Assembly: GCA_003151595.1 (NCBI GenBank)
Contig: PLXW01000090.1
Span: 21,413-70,654 of the forward strand
DNA: 49,242 bases
Direction of reading: 5' to 3'
Source of the DNA: Myxococcales bacterium
GTDB taxonomy: Bacteria > Myxococcota > Polyangia > Polyangiales > Polyangiaceae
This document shows positions 8,820 through 15,455 of the stretch, one piece after another. Numbering within the stretch: the stretch's first letter is position 1; every line of letters starts with the position of its first letter. The notes beneath the pieces are model-generated. The model was not told the origin of the DNA, did not search any database, and saw only the letters and a list, made by a program, of their open reading frames with translations. A program made the position numbers and the translations under genes.

Positions 8820-9137
8820 TCAGTCCGAGGCGTCGCCCGCGTCGAGCGATCCGTCGCTCTCGCCGTCGGTCGATCCGTCGAGCGCGCCGTCCGATGCGCC
8901 GTCGAGACCCGCGTCGGTGCTCGCGTCGACGGACGCCAAGGGCGGGGCTGCCGCGCCGCCGTCGCCGACCCCCGCGGTGGTGCCGCCGCTGCCGCCGTTG
9001 TCGCCGTTGCCGGGCGGTTGTTCGTTGGCCGAGCCGTCGGGTTGCTCGCCCGGCGGGAGCGGCTGCGGATTGAGATCGCACGCCGTCGCCAGCGAGGCGA
9101 TCGCGATCGCCGCGAGGAGATGGCGCGTGGAGATCAT
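8820..9137 (-). CDS. Small low-complexity lipoprotein with NPQPLPPG N-terminus (copy 2)
   Basis: 105 residues. The signal peptide ends in the lipobox SLATAC and is followed directly by DLNPQPLPPGEQPDG, then a Gly/Asn spacer and an Asp/Ser/Gly/Ala-rich acidic tail (DGASDGALDGSTDGESDGS). Apart from the signal there is no fold to recognise; the tail is likely disordered. Its start overlaps the stop of the upstream paralogue (ATGA, 9134-9137), so the two are translationally coupled. The shared ten residues after the lipid Cys are the only strongly conserved part. The gene ends 1 bp from the convergent cyclic-nucleotide-binding gene. Confidence 0.75.
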   Translation of the reverse strand: MISTRHLLAAIAIASLATACDLNPQPLPPGEQPDGSANEQPPGNGDNGGSGGTTAGVGDGGAAAPPLASVDASTDAGLDGASDGALDGSTDGESDGSLDAGDASD

Positions 9138-9523
9138 TCCGCGTCCTCGTTCGCGTCGATCGATCCATCCATCGCGCCCGCGTCGCTCGCATCGCCCGCG
9201 TCACCCGCATCCCCACCGTCGCCCGCCTCCGGCGCGCTCCCGTCGACGACGCCGCCGGCGTCGCCCCCAGGTGCCCCCACATCGCCGCCGTCGGCCCCGT
9301 TGAAGCCCGACGGACCGGAGTCGCTCGAGAGGGTCGTGCTCGCGTCGCCATTGCCACCCAGGATGGGCGCGGGGGTGTTGGCGCCGCCGTCACCGGTGGC
9401 GGACCCGGTGAAGCCGGGAGGGAGCGGCTGGGGATTGAGGTCGCAGGCCGTCGCCGCCCCCACGACCGCCGCGAAAGCGACGACGGCGAGGCCCGTCCAG
9501 GTGCGGTAGCGACGAGTCAGCAT
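9134..9523 (-). CDS. Small low-complexity lipoprotein with NPQPLPPG N-terminus (copy 1)
   Basis: 129 residues. A signal helix (GLAVVAFAAVVGAATAC) ends at a lipobox Cys followed at once by DLNPQPLPPGFTGSA, then a Gly/Asp/Ala-rich disordered tail with repeats of DAGDASDAG type. It is the first gene of a tandem pair. The downstream copy keeps CDLNPQPLPPG exactly, while the rest of the two proteins has diverged to simple acidic sequence. A sigma-54-type -24/-12 element lies just upstream. I know of no assigned function. The fixed N-terminus suggests recognition by a sorting, processing or binding partner. Confidence 0.78.
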   Translation of the reverse strand: MLTRRYRTWTGLAVVAFAAVVGAATACDLNPQPLPPGFTGSATGDGGANTPAPILGGNGDASTTLSSDSGPSGFNGADGGDVGAPGGDAGGVVDGSAPEAGDGGDAGDAGDASDAGAMDGSIDANEDAE

Positions 9524-9542
9524 GATTCCCCACTCTTGCTAA

Positions 9543-9558
9543 AGCACTGCCAGTGCCA
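9543..9558 (-). promoter_or_regulatory. Candidate sigma-54 (RpoN) -24/-12 promoter for the lipoprotein pair
   Basis: Read on the minus strand the bases are TGGCAC, five bases, GTGCT, giving the invariant GG-N10-GC spacing of sigma-54 promoters; only the first T of the -12 block (TTGCW) differs. The predicted start would be about 9532, leaving a leader of only about ten bases that includes the GTGGGG ribosome-binding site before the ATG at 9523. The same bases form a perfect 6-bp inverted repeat (GCACTG C CAGTGC), so an operator is the alternative reading. No activator gene is adjacent. Confidence 0.5.
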
Positions 9559-9694
9559 TGACGAAACGGCGGCATTTCTCGTCGATCCGGCCGCGGTCGA
9601 GCCACCGGACCACGACAGCTCGACGCCCGAGGGCACATGATGGCACATCCTCGGTCGCGCGAGCGAATCGGCCACGGTGGTAGCGTGGGCCTCG

Positions 9695-10414
9695 ATGGTC
9701 TCGCCTCGGATCCCACCGCTCGACCCGCCCGCGGCGAGCGTTCGCGACGTCACCAAGCGCATCCGTGACGGCCAGGCGCGCCGGACGATCCTCGAGGGGA
9801 TCTCGTTCGAGCTCGCGCGCGGTGAGCTCGTCGTCCTTCGCGGACCGAGCGGCAGCGGGAAGACGACGCTGCTCGCGATCGTCGGCGCGATGCTCTCGCC
9901 GACCAGCGGCGAGGTGTTGCTCGACGGCGAGCCGACGTCACGCATGCGCGACGCGCATCGCGCGGAAGCGCGCCGCGCGAAGGTCGGGTTCGTGTTTCAA
10001 GATCTGCAGCTCGTCGACGCGATGACGGCGCGCGAGAACGTGCTCCTCCCGAAGATCCCCGAGGGGGTCACGGCGAAGGACGAAGCGCGCGCCGACGCGC
10101 TGCTCGAGCGGTTCGGTGTCGCGAGTCTGGGGGGCGCGATCGCGCGAACGCTCTCGGGCGGCGAACGCCAGCGCGTGGCGCTCGCGCGCGCGCTCCTCCT
10201 CGACCCGCGGCTGCTTCTGCTCGACGAGCCCACCGCGCACCTCGACGACGCCAACGCCCGCGCGATCGCCACCGAGCTCGCCGCGCTCGCGTCCGATCCG
10301 AAGATGCCGCGCGCGGTCCTGGTGGCCACGCACGACGCGCGGGTCGCGGCGAACGCGAACGTGGCGCGGGTCCTCGATCTTGCCGAGGGGCGCCTGGTCG
10401 CGCAGGCTGACTAG
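9695..10414 (+). CDS. ABC transporter ATPase, LolD/MacB-like
   Basis: 239 residues from the ATG at 9695; an upstream GTG at 9677 would add six residues. Walker A is GPSGSGKTT, the Q-loop is VGFVFQDLQLVDAMTARENVLLP, the signature is LSGGERQRVALARAL, Walker B is LLLLDEPTAHLD and the H-loop is VLVATHD. The Q-loop and signature are those of the LolD/MacB/FtsE group, which powers mechanotransmission or lipoprotein release rather than classical import. It is the first gene of a tight operon with a polytopic CxxC membrane protein (3 bp downstream) and a NosL-like lipoprotein. It is therefore likely to energise a copper- or thiol-linked process, as NosF does with NosY. That role is inferred from context only. 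Confidence 0.9.
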   Translation: MVSPRIPPLDPPAASVRDVTKRIRDGQARRTILEGISFELARGELVVLRGPSGSGKTTLLAIVGAMLSPTSGEVLLDGEPTSRMRDAHRAEARRAKVGFVFQDLQLVDAMTARENVLLPKIPEGVTAKDEARADALLERFGVASLGGAIARTLSGGERQRVALARALLLDPRLLLLDEPTAHLDDANARAIATELAALASDPKMPRAVLVATHDARVAANANVARVLDLAEGRLVAQAD

Positions 10415-10417
10415 CGC

Positions 10418-11455
10418 GTGCATTTCGCGAACCTGCTCCAACCGTGGATCCTCCTGCGACTCGTCGCCGGCCTGGTCGCGGTGGTCTTGTTCACCCGCGC
10501 GGCGCAGACGTCGTGGCGCGTGCTCCGCGCGTTCAACGTGTCGCGCGCCACCGAGGGTCAGCTCGCGCTCGAGCGCCGCGCCGAGCTGGCATCGACGTTC
10601 GTGCGCGTGGCGACTGTGGTGCAGGTGGCGATCCTGGCGCTGTCGATGCTGGCCGGCGATCGCCTGAGCGGATCGATCCGCGGCGCGATGTGCGGCTACG
10701 GCGTCTTCCGCGCGACGCCGTGGGGCTTCCGTTCGCTCGCGGCCACGACGCTGACGGCGCTCGCCGCCGGCGTGGTCGCGCAGCTCTACGTGCTCGACGC
10801 GCGCGTTCGCGGGCTCGATCTCGTGCGCTCGCTGGCGAAGGCCACGCTGATCCTCGCGCCGCTCGCGGTCGTCGACTTCGGTCTCGCGCTCGCGTTCGCG
10901 CTCGATCTCGATCTCACCGTCGTCGCCTCGTGTTGCTCGGTGCAGCTCGACTCGGTCGCGTCGGGCGCCGCGGGTCCGACGGGCCTGGGCGCGGCGACGC
11001 GCATCTTCGCGACGACGGGCGCGGCGATCGCGATCGCGCTCAGCATCGCGCTGGCGTGGATCGCCGCGCGCCGTCCGCGCGTTCCCATCGTGCTCGCGGC
11101 AGCGGCGGCGTCGCTCGTCGCCCTCCCCTTCGCGCTGGCCGCATCGGTCCTCGAGGTCGCGCCGCACGCCTTCGAAGTCCCGCAGCACGTGTGCCCGTTC
11201 TGTCTCCTCCGACCGAGCGTGTTCGCCATCGGCTACCCGCTCTTCGGCGCGATCCTCCTCGCCGCCACGTGGGCGCTCGGCGCGGGCATCGGCGCTCTGC
11301 TCGCGCGCACCGACGCTTCGCGTTCGGCGCTCACCAGCTTCGCGCGCGATCGCCTTCGTCGCGAGGCGTTCGCGTGGGGCGCGGTCCTCGTCATCGGCGC
11401 GATCCCGATCGCGCGCTACGCCATCGTCAGCGGCGGAGCCTCGCTCTTTCCGTGA
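10418..11455 (+). CDS. Polytopic inner-membrane protein with a CPFC motif
   Basis: 345 residues from a GTG, 3 bp after the ATPase stop. I count about seven to eight hydrophobic helices (for example LRLVAGLVAVVLFT, AIAIALSIALAWIAA, LFGAILLAATWALGAGI). A conserved-looking VPQHVCPFCLLRP loop carries Cys259 and Cys262 just before a helix, and a second Cys pair (SCCSV) sits in an earlier loop. The fold is not one I can name; it does not look like the FtsX/MacB permease expected with a LolD-like ATPase. Paired cysteines at a membrane face, together with the following NosL-like gene, suggest metal or disulphide chemistry. It overlaps the next gene by GTGA at 11452-11455. Confidence 0.82.
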   Translation: MHFANLLQPWILLRLVAGLVAVVLFTRAAQTSWRVLRAFNVSRATEGQLALERRAELASTFVRVATVVQVAILALSMLAGDRLSGSIRGAMCGYGVFRATPWGFRSLAATTLTALAAGVVAQLYVLDARVRGLDLVRSLAKATLILAPLAVVDFGLALAFALDLDLTVVASCCSVQLDSVASGAAGPTGLGAATRIFATTGAAIAIALSIALAWIAARRPRVPIVLAAAAASLVALPFALAASVLEVAPHAFEVPQHVCPFCLLRPSVFAIGYPLFGAILLAATWALGAGIGALLARTDASRSALTSFARDRLRREAFAWGAVLVIGAIPIARYAIVSGGASLFP

Positions 11456-11886
11456 TCGCACCGTCTGGGGCTCCCCTCGCGCGCCGCGCGTTCCTCGCGC
11501 TCGCGTGCGCGTCGCTCGTCACCGCATGCACGCGCGTCGAGCGCTGCGCCACGTGCGGCATGCGCATCGATCCGAAGAGCACCTGGCGCGCCGACCTCGT
11601 CACCGCGGGCGGCGCCGTCCACTTCGACACGCCGCGCTGCGCGCTCCTCGCCTGGCGCGGCGGGAAGACCGCGGCCACGTCGCTCCTCGTCGCCGACTTC
11701 TACGACCAGCGCTGGCAATCGGCCGACGCTCTCCGCTTCGTCATCGGCAGCGACGTCGTCGGCCCCATGGGCGCCGATCTCGTCCCGGTCGATCCGGCGC
11801 GCCTCGCGAAATTCATGTCCGATCACCACGGCGCCCGTGCGCTCGCGCTCGCTGAAGTCACACCCGAGGTTCTCTCTTCACTCTGA
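11452..11886 (+). CDS. NosL-like copper-binding lipoprotein
   Basis: 144 residues from a GTG overlapping the previous stop. The signal peptide ends in lipobox LVTAC (Cys26), followed closely by CATCGMRIDPKSTWRADLV. The CxxCGM block is the mark of NosL-family proteins, in which the Cys and Met residues bind Cu(I). The sequence HFDTPRCALLAWRG and the terminal GPMGADLVPV with FAKFMSDHHG also match the NosL fold, where Met and His contribute ligands. In denitrifiers NosL delivers copper to nitrous oxide reductase together with the NosDFY ABC complex. No nosZ lies here, so the client protein is unknown. It is third in the ABC/CPFC operon. Confidence 0.82.
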   Translation: MIAPSGAPLARRAFLALACASLVTACTRVERCATCGMRIDPKSTWRADLVTAGGAVHFDTPRCALLAWRGGKTAATSLLVADFYDQRWQSADALRFVIGSDVVGPMGADLVPVDPARLAKFMSDHHGARALALAEVTPEVLSSL

Positions 11887-11956
11887 CCTGCGCTGACATG
11901 CGCTTCGCCGGCTCGCCTTGACCCCCGACCGCCGCGTGTTAGTCGAAAGCACCCGA

Positions 11957-12214
11957 ATGTCCGAAGCCCCCGCCACGAAGACTCCGCCGCGCCTTCGTCG
12001 CACGCTGGAGCTCGTCTACGGAGTCGACGGCGTCGTGGCCGCCCGCGTCTGGCAGTGGACCGAGAACCTCGGTCGCGACGAGAAGGTCGCCGTCGCCGTC
12101 CGCGCCAACGCATCGACGTCCCACGTAGACATCCTTCGCCGCGTGGAGGCCGCCGTCAGCGCCATCCGCGAGCCGGGCGAAGCCTGGGAGTTCGGGCTTC
12201 TCGACCACGCCTGA
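11957..12214 (+). CDS. Small conserved-looking protein of unknown function
   Basis: 85 residues from the ATG at 11957; an in-frame ATG-less extension reaches 11918. The product is hydrophilic with an alternating pattern (RTLELVYGVDGVVAARVWQW, then VAVAVRANASTSHVDILRRVEAAVSAIREPG) that reads as a small alpha/beta fold, reminiscent of short ferredoxin-like metal-chaperone or ACT-size domains, but no CxxC or other ligand motif is present. Coding potential is supported by typical GC-rich third positions and a clean stop before the palindrome array. It follows the NosL gene by 70 bp and might be cotranscribed. No function can be given. Confidence 0.6.
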   Translation: MSEAPATKTPPRLRRTLELVYGVDGVVAARVWQWTENLGRDEKVAVAVRANASTSHVDILRRVEAAVSAIREPGEAWEFGLLDHA

Positions 12215-12244
12215 GCGGGCGCGCGCGCGTCGCCCGTAGCGCGC

Positions 12245-12490
12245 GAATGCTCGCGAGCATTCCGCGACTCTTGCAGACATTGAATGCTCGCGAGGGTTCG
12301 CCGAATGCTCGCGAGCATTCCCGCCAATGCTCGCGAGGGTTCCGCGAATGCTCGCGAGGGTTCGCCGAATGCTCGCGAGCATTCAAAGTCTGCAAGCTTG
12401 TGGACCGATCAATGCTCGCGAGGGTTCGCCGAATGCTCGCGAGCATTCAAAGTCTGCAAGCTCGTATTCAGGGAACCCTCGCGAGCATTG
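12245..12490. repeat. Mosaic array of nine 18-bp palindromic elements
   Basis: Nine copies of one 18-bp element fill 246 bp of a convergent gap. Four are perfect palindromes GAATGCTCGCGAGCATTC (12245, 12303, 12367, 12431). Five are asymmetric variants ending GAGGGTTC: four on the plus strand (12282, 12325, 12346, 12410) and one inverted copy on the minus strand (12473-12490). Linkers are 3-4 bp, so most centres are 21 bp apart. A tail AAAGTCTGCAAG follows the palindromes at 12385 and 12449, and an inverted near-copy (AATGTCTGCAAG) lies at 12270-12281. From 12346 and 12410 the array is thus a 64-bp direct repeat, and its ends can pair into a large hairpin. It resembles a REP/BIME-type mosaic rather than CRISPR or a gene, and no RAYT transposase is in the window. 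Confidence 0.9.
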
Positions 12491-12512
12491 GCGGGCCAAG
12501 AGCTCGCTGCGA

Positions 12513-12553
12513 ACAAAAGCAAAACGCGCGCTCATCCTCTCGGATGGCGCGCG
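12513..12553 (-). terminator. Rho-independent terminator of the CdnL gene
   Basis: On the minus strand, 31 bp past the stop, a 12-bp stem (CGCGCGC plus CATCC pairing with GGATG plus GCGCGCG, one bulged base, TCTC/GAGA loop) is followed by a T-rich run (TTTTGCTTTT). A second GC hairpin (CGCGGGG, CGAG loop, CCCCGCG) lies between it and the stop codon at 12562-12579. The pair separates the convergent CdnL gene from the palindrome array. Confidence 0.8.
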
Positions 12554-12583
12554 TCTCACGTCGCGGGGCGAGCCCCGCGTCGA

Positions 12584-13090
12584 TCAGTTGGCGACGAAGA
12601 TCGCTTCGATCTCGGTCTTCACTTGCTCTTCGGTCTGCTTCCGCGCGATCGCGATTTCTTTCACGATGAGCGTGCGCGCCGTGTCGAGCATGCGGCGCTC
12701 GCCGAACGAGAGCTGCTTGTCCGTCTTGAGGCGGTACAGATCGCGGAGCACTTCCGCGACGTCGTAGATCGATCCCGTCTTGATCTTGTCCATGAACCCG
12801 CGGTAACGGCGGTTCCAGGTCTGGTTGTCGAACGCGAGCGTGCGCTCCTTCAGGATGTCGAAGATCTCGCGGATCTCCTGCTCGCTGATCACTTGCCGGA
12901 GACCGACGGCGCTGGCGTTCGAAACGGGGACCAGAATCTTGCGATCCGTGTCGAGGATGCGAAGGACGTAGAAGCGCTGGCGCGTGCCGGCGATGTCCTT
13001 CTCCTCGATGCGGATGACTTCGGCCACGCCCTGAGCGGGATAAACGGCCTTGTCCCCAACCTTGAACTTGACCTCGGTACCAGCTTGCAT
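12584..13090 (-). CDS. cdnL: CdnL/CarD-family RNA-polymerase-binding regulator
   Basis: 168 residues, close to the length of myxobacterial CdnL. The N-terminal RNAP-interacting (Tudor-like) domain reads FKVGDKAVYPAQGVAEVIRIEEKDIAGTRQRFYVLRI, and the C-terminal helical DNA-binding domain contains TWNRRYRGFMDKIKTGSIYDVAEVLRDL, including the conserved Trp that stacks on promoter DNA, then LSFGERRMLDTARTL. In Myxococcus CdnL stabilises open complexes at rRNA and growth promoters and is essential. An AAGGAG ribosome-binding site sits seven bases before the ATG. The leader contains a perfect hairpin at 13166-13184. There is no HMGA-type C-terminal tail, so this is CdnL rather than CarD proper. Confidence 0.95.
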   Translation of the reverse strand: MQAGTEVKFKVGDKAVYPAQGVAEVIRIEEKDIAGTRQRFYVLRILDTDRKILVPVSNASAVGLRQVISEQEIREIFDILKERTLAFDNQTWNRRYRGFMDKIKTGSIYDVAEVLRDLYRLKTDKQLSFGERRMLDTARTLIVKEIAIARKQTEEQVKTEIEAIFVAN

Positions 13091-13459
13091 AGCGTCTCCT
13101 TGGCGAACGGTTTCCCCGCCCCGACGAATTCATCTGAACGAAGGCAAGACGTCTCGCTTCGCTTTGGCGGTAAAAAATACCGCCGCAGGCCTAACGGACG
13201 TATAAGAACGGAATCGGTGCGGGATCTATTCCCTCTGACCCGCCAAATCGCCGCCTCGGAAAAAACCAGGCTGGATGGGCGCCGCCAGAAAGAAGTCAGG
13301 AAATCAGGCAGGCGCACTCTAGTGGCTAGAGTGGCCTTCTGTCAAACGGTTTTCGCGGTCGCGCCACCTGTGCGTCATACGGGCTCAGCGCGTTTCGCAG
13401 CCAAATTCCAGGGCGATCTCATCATGAGCGGATGAGATCTCGCATGTGACGCACTGCGC
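13091..13459. other. 369-bp non-coding region with three hairpins
   Basis: This is the gap between the CdnL start and the Ppx stop, both on the minus strand. It holds a perfect 7-bp hairpin with an all-A loop (GGCGGT...ACCGCC, 13166-13184), an 8-bp inverted repeat (CACTCTAG, TGG, CTAGAGTG at 13315-13333) and a 9-bp inverted repeat (GATCTCATC / GATGAGATC at 13415-13439). A possible -10 (TTATAC on the minus strand, near 13199-13204) has only a poor -35. The CdnL promoter must be here, but I cannot fix it. I see no gene in the gap. Confidence 0.6.
13415..13439 (-). terminator. Hairpin downstream of the Ppx/GppA gene
   Basis: A perfect 9-bp stem (GATCTCATC pairing with GATGAGATC) with a 7-base loop starts 21 bp past the ppx stop. 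No T-run follows on the minus strand, so it is either a weak or factor-dependent terminator or an RNA-stabilising hairpin. Confidence 0.4.
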
Positions 13460-14410
13460 TCAAGATTCGCGCGCGAGCTGCTCGGCGAGGCCCCAACGGA
13501 CACCGCGGTCGGAGATACGGACACGATTCACGTTGAGTCGCTCGAGGAGCGCGAGCGCGATCGTTCCCCCGGCCACGATGACGTCGGCGCGCTTGGGTTC
13601 GAGCCCTGCGACCTGGCGGCGCTCCTCGAGCGGCACGGCGGCGAGGTCGCGAACGCACTGATCGACCTCGCGCCTCAGCATCATGTGACCGTGCACGCGC
13701 GCGCCGTCGTACGGCACCATCTTCAGTGACACGGCGGCGAGCGTCGTCATCGTCCCCGCGATGCCCACGACCTCACGCACCTCGCGCGTGTCGTCCGACA
13801 GCGCGGGCACGGCGACGAACGCCGCGTCGGCCGACGCACGCAGCGCGCGCATCTCGTCGTTCGTCGGCGGATCGCTCTTCACGAGGCGCTCGGTGAGACG
13901 CACGCTCCCGACGTCGAAGCTCTGGGCAAACGCGATCGACTCCGCTGCGCCTTGCGCGTCGAGCGTCCCGTGCACGACCTCGGTGCTCCCGCCGCCGATG
14001 TCGAACACCGTGACGTTGCGCGTCCCATCGAGCGAGAGCCCGCTCACCGCTCCGGCGAACGTGAGCCGCGCTTCTTCGTCGCCCGAGATCACGCGCGCCT
14101 CGACGCCCATCGCACGCGACACGTGCTCACGCACTTCCTCGCCGCCGCGCGCGTCGCGCATCGCGCTCGTCCCCACCACGGCGATGCGCTCCACGCCGTG
14201 CGCGCGGATCGCTTCGGCGTAGCGCGACAAGCACTCGTTCGTTCGCGCGATCGCCGCCGGTGAGAGCGCGCGCGTCTTGTCGACGCCCTCACCGAGCCTC
14301 GTGATCGTCGCGCGCTCTTCGATCGCCGCGAGCGATCCATCCCCGCGCTTTTCAGCGACGAGGAGCAGCACGGTGTTCGTGCCGATGTCGATCGCGGCGA
14401 CGCGAGTCAC
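13460..14410 (-). CDS. Ppx/GppA-family exopolyphosphatase / pppGpp phosphohydrolase
   Basis: 316 residues, the short single-unit form of the family. ASKHA-fold motifs are clear: the phosphate 1 loop VAAIDIGTNTVLLLVAE, the connect region, VISGDEEARLTFAGA, phosphate 2 VFDIGGGSTEVV, FDVGSVRLTER, and VVGIAGTMTTLAAV. Members split terminal phosphate from polyphosphate or pppGpp. With no C-terminal HD domain, either substrate is possible. The start is a GTG that overlaps the stop of the upstream OmpA-like gene (GTGA, 14407-14410), so the two form an operon. Confidence 0.93.
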   Translation of the reverse strand: MTRVAAIDIGTNTVLLLVAEKRGDGSLAAIEERATITRLGEGVDKTRALSPAAIARTNECLSRYAEAIRAHGVERIAVVGTSAMRDARGGEEVREHVSRAMGVEARVISGDEEARLTFAGAVSGLSLDGTRNVTVFDIGGGSTEVVHGTLDAQGAAESIAFAQSFDVGSVRLTERLVKSDPPTNDEMRALRASADAAFVAVPALSDDTREVREVVGIAGTMTTLAAVSLKMVPYDGARVHGHMMLRREVDQCVRDLAAVPLEERRQVAGLEPKRADVIVAGGTIALALLERLNVNRVRISDRGVRWGLAEQLARES

Positions 14411-15285
14411 TTCGTCGGAGCGCCGCCACCCGTGGTCGTCGTGGTGGGCGCGCCGTTGGTGCTGGGAGGCGCGTTGATCTGATCGAGGTTCAACATCTCG
14501 GCGACGTTCGGCTCGATCACGATCTCGACGCGACGGTTCTTTCCGCGCTCGTCATTGGACTGCGTGTCCGCCGTCCCCGCCATCGGATCGGTCGACCCGA
14601 ATCCGGCCGCCGACCAGTGCGTCTGATCGAGCCCGCCGCCCTTCGGCCCCGGAGCGACGAGGTACAAGAGAACCTGGCGCGCGCGCGCGAGCGAGAGGCC
14701 CCAGTTGTCGTGAAACGGACCGCCCGCGGGATAGCCCTGATTGTCAGTGTGACCCGCGACCTGGAAGTGACGCGCAGAGAGATCTTTGTCGGCGCGAACC
14801 ACGTCGGCCACCTGACGAAGCGCGTCTTTGCCGCCCGGCTTCAGCTCGTCTTTGCCCGAGTCGAAGAGCACGTCGCCCGGAAGCTGAATGACCATCAGGT
14901 TGTTGCGAACGACGACCTTGAACGCGGTGCTGTTGAGCGCCTGAAGCTTCTCTTTCAAGGCTTGAAAGCGCTTCTCGGTCGCGGCGAGCTGGTTCAGACG
15001 ATCTTGGTATTCCTTCACCGCCTGCTGAAGCTGCTCTGCGGTCTCGCGTGACTTGGCTTCGCTCACGCCCAGCGTCTTCAGCTGGTCTTGCATCTTGGCG
15101 ATCTCGTCCTGCGCGTCGTGCGCGGCCGCTTCGTCCTGCGTGATCTGCGTCTTGGCGGTCTTCAGATCGGCATTGAGCTTGTCGATCTCGCGCTGCTTTG
15201 CGGCCATCTCTTCGTCGGTGTGTCCACAACCGGCGAGCAGGCACGCCACGAGAATTCCCAAACCGGTTTTACGCAAAGCTTTCAT
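14407..15285 (-). CDS. OmpA-family peptidoglycan-associated lipoprotein with coiled coil
   Basis: 292 residues from the ATG at 15285. The signal ends in lipobox LLAGC (about residue 20), predicting an outer-membrane lipid anchor. Residues about 25-110 form a coiled coil rich in E/K/Q (EMAAKQREIDKLNADLKTAK and DRLNQLAATEKRFQALKEKL). The C-terminal half is an OmpA/MotB domain: VLFDSGKDELKPGGKDAL, then VAGHTDNQGY, NWGLSLARARQVLLYL and NRRVEIVIEPN, the peptidoglycan (diaminopimelate) binding residues. A Pro/Thr-rich tail closes the protein. It likely links outer membrane and cell wall. A longer open frame upstream is non-coding, because the lipoprotein signal fixes the start. Confidence 0.92.
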   Translation of the reverse strand: MKALRKTGLGILVACLLAGCGHTDEEMAAKQREIDKLNADLKTAKTQITQDEAAAHDAQDEIAKMQDQLKTLGVSEAKSRETAEQLQQAVKEYQDRLNQLAATEKRFQALKEKLQALNSTAFKVVVRNNLMVIQLPGDVLFDSGKDELKPGGKDALRQVADVVRADKDLSARHFQVAGHTDNQGYPAGGPFHDNWGLSLARARQVLLYLVAPGPKGGGLDQTHWSAAGFGSTDPMAGTADTQSNDERGKNRRVEIVIEPNVAEMLNLDQINAPPSTNGAPTTTTTGGGAPTK

Positions 15286-15393
15286 CGCCACGACACACCT
15301 CCATCGGCCAATCGAGCCGGCGCGGACGGTATGGGCGCCAAAGGACGTCGTCAAGGTGGCCAAAGTACCCTTAACCCGGGCCAACTTTTTGTG

Positions 15394-15422
15394 TTGACCA
15401 CGAACGTAGGTGACCATATACG
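15394..15422 (+). promoter_or_regulatory. Sigma-70-type promoter of the H1-like gene
   Basis: TTGACC (15394-15399) is followed after exactly 17 bases by TATACG (15417-15422), a strong match to housekeeping promoters. Transcription would start near 15430, just before the AAAGGAGG ribosome-binding site at 15440-15447 and the ATG at 15456. AGGTGA (15408) and TCACCT (15432) form an inverted repeat across the -10, a possible operator. Confidence 0.7.
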
Positions 15423-15455
15423 TGATGTAGTTCACCTCTAAAGGAGGATACTCAT

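Noticed and set aside
12245..12490. CRISPR array
   Set aside because: Elements are 18-bp palindromes with 3-4 bp linkers and no unique spacers of 25-45 bp; no cas gene is near.
12284..13435. 383-residue plus-strand open frame starting in the palindrome array and crossing cdnL
   Set aside because: It reads the repeats as NAREGS and NAREHS peptides and then runs antisense to cdnL. The 21-bp period keeps it open by chance.
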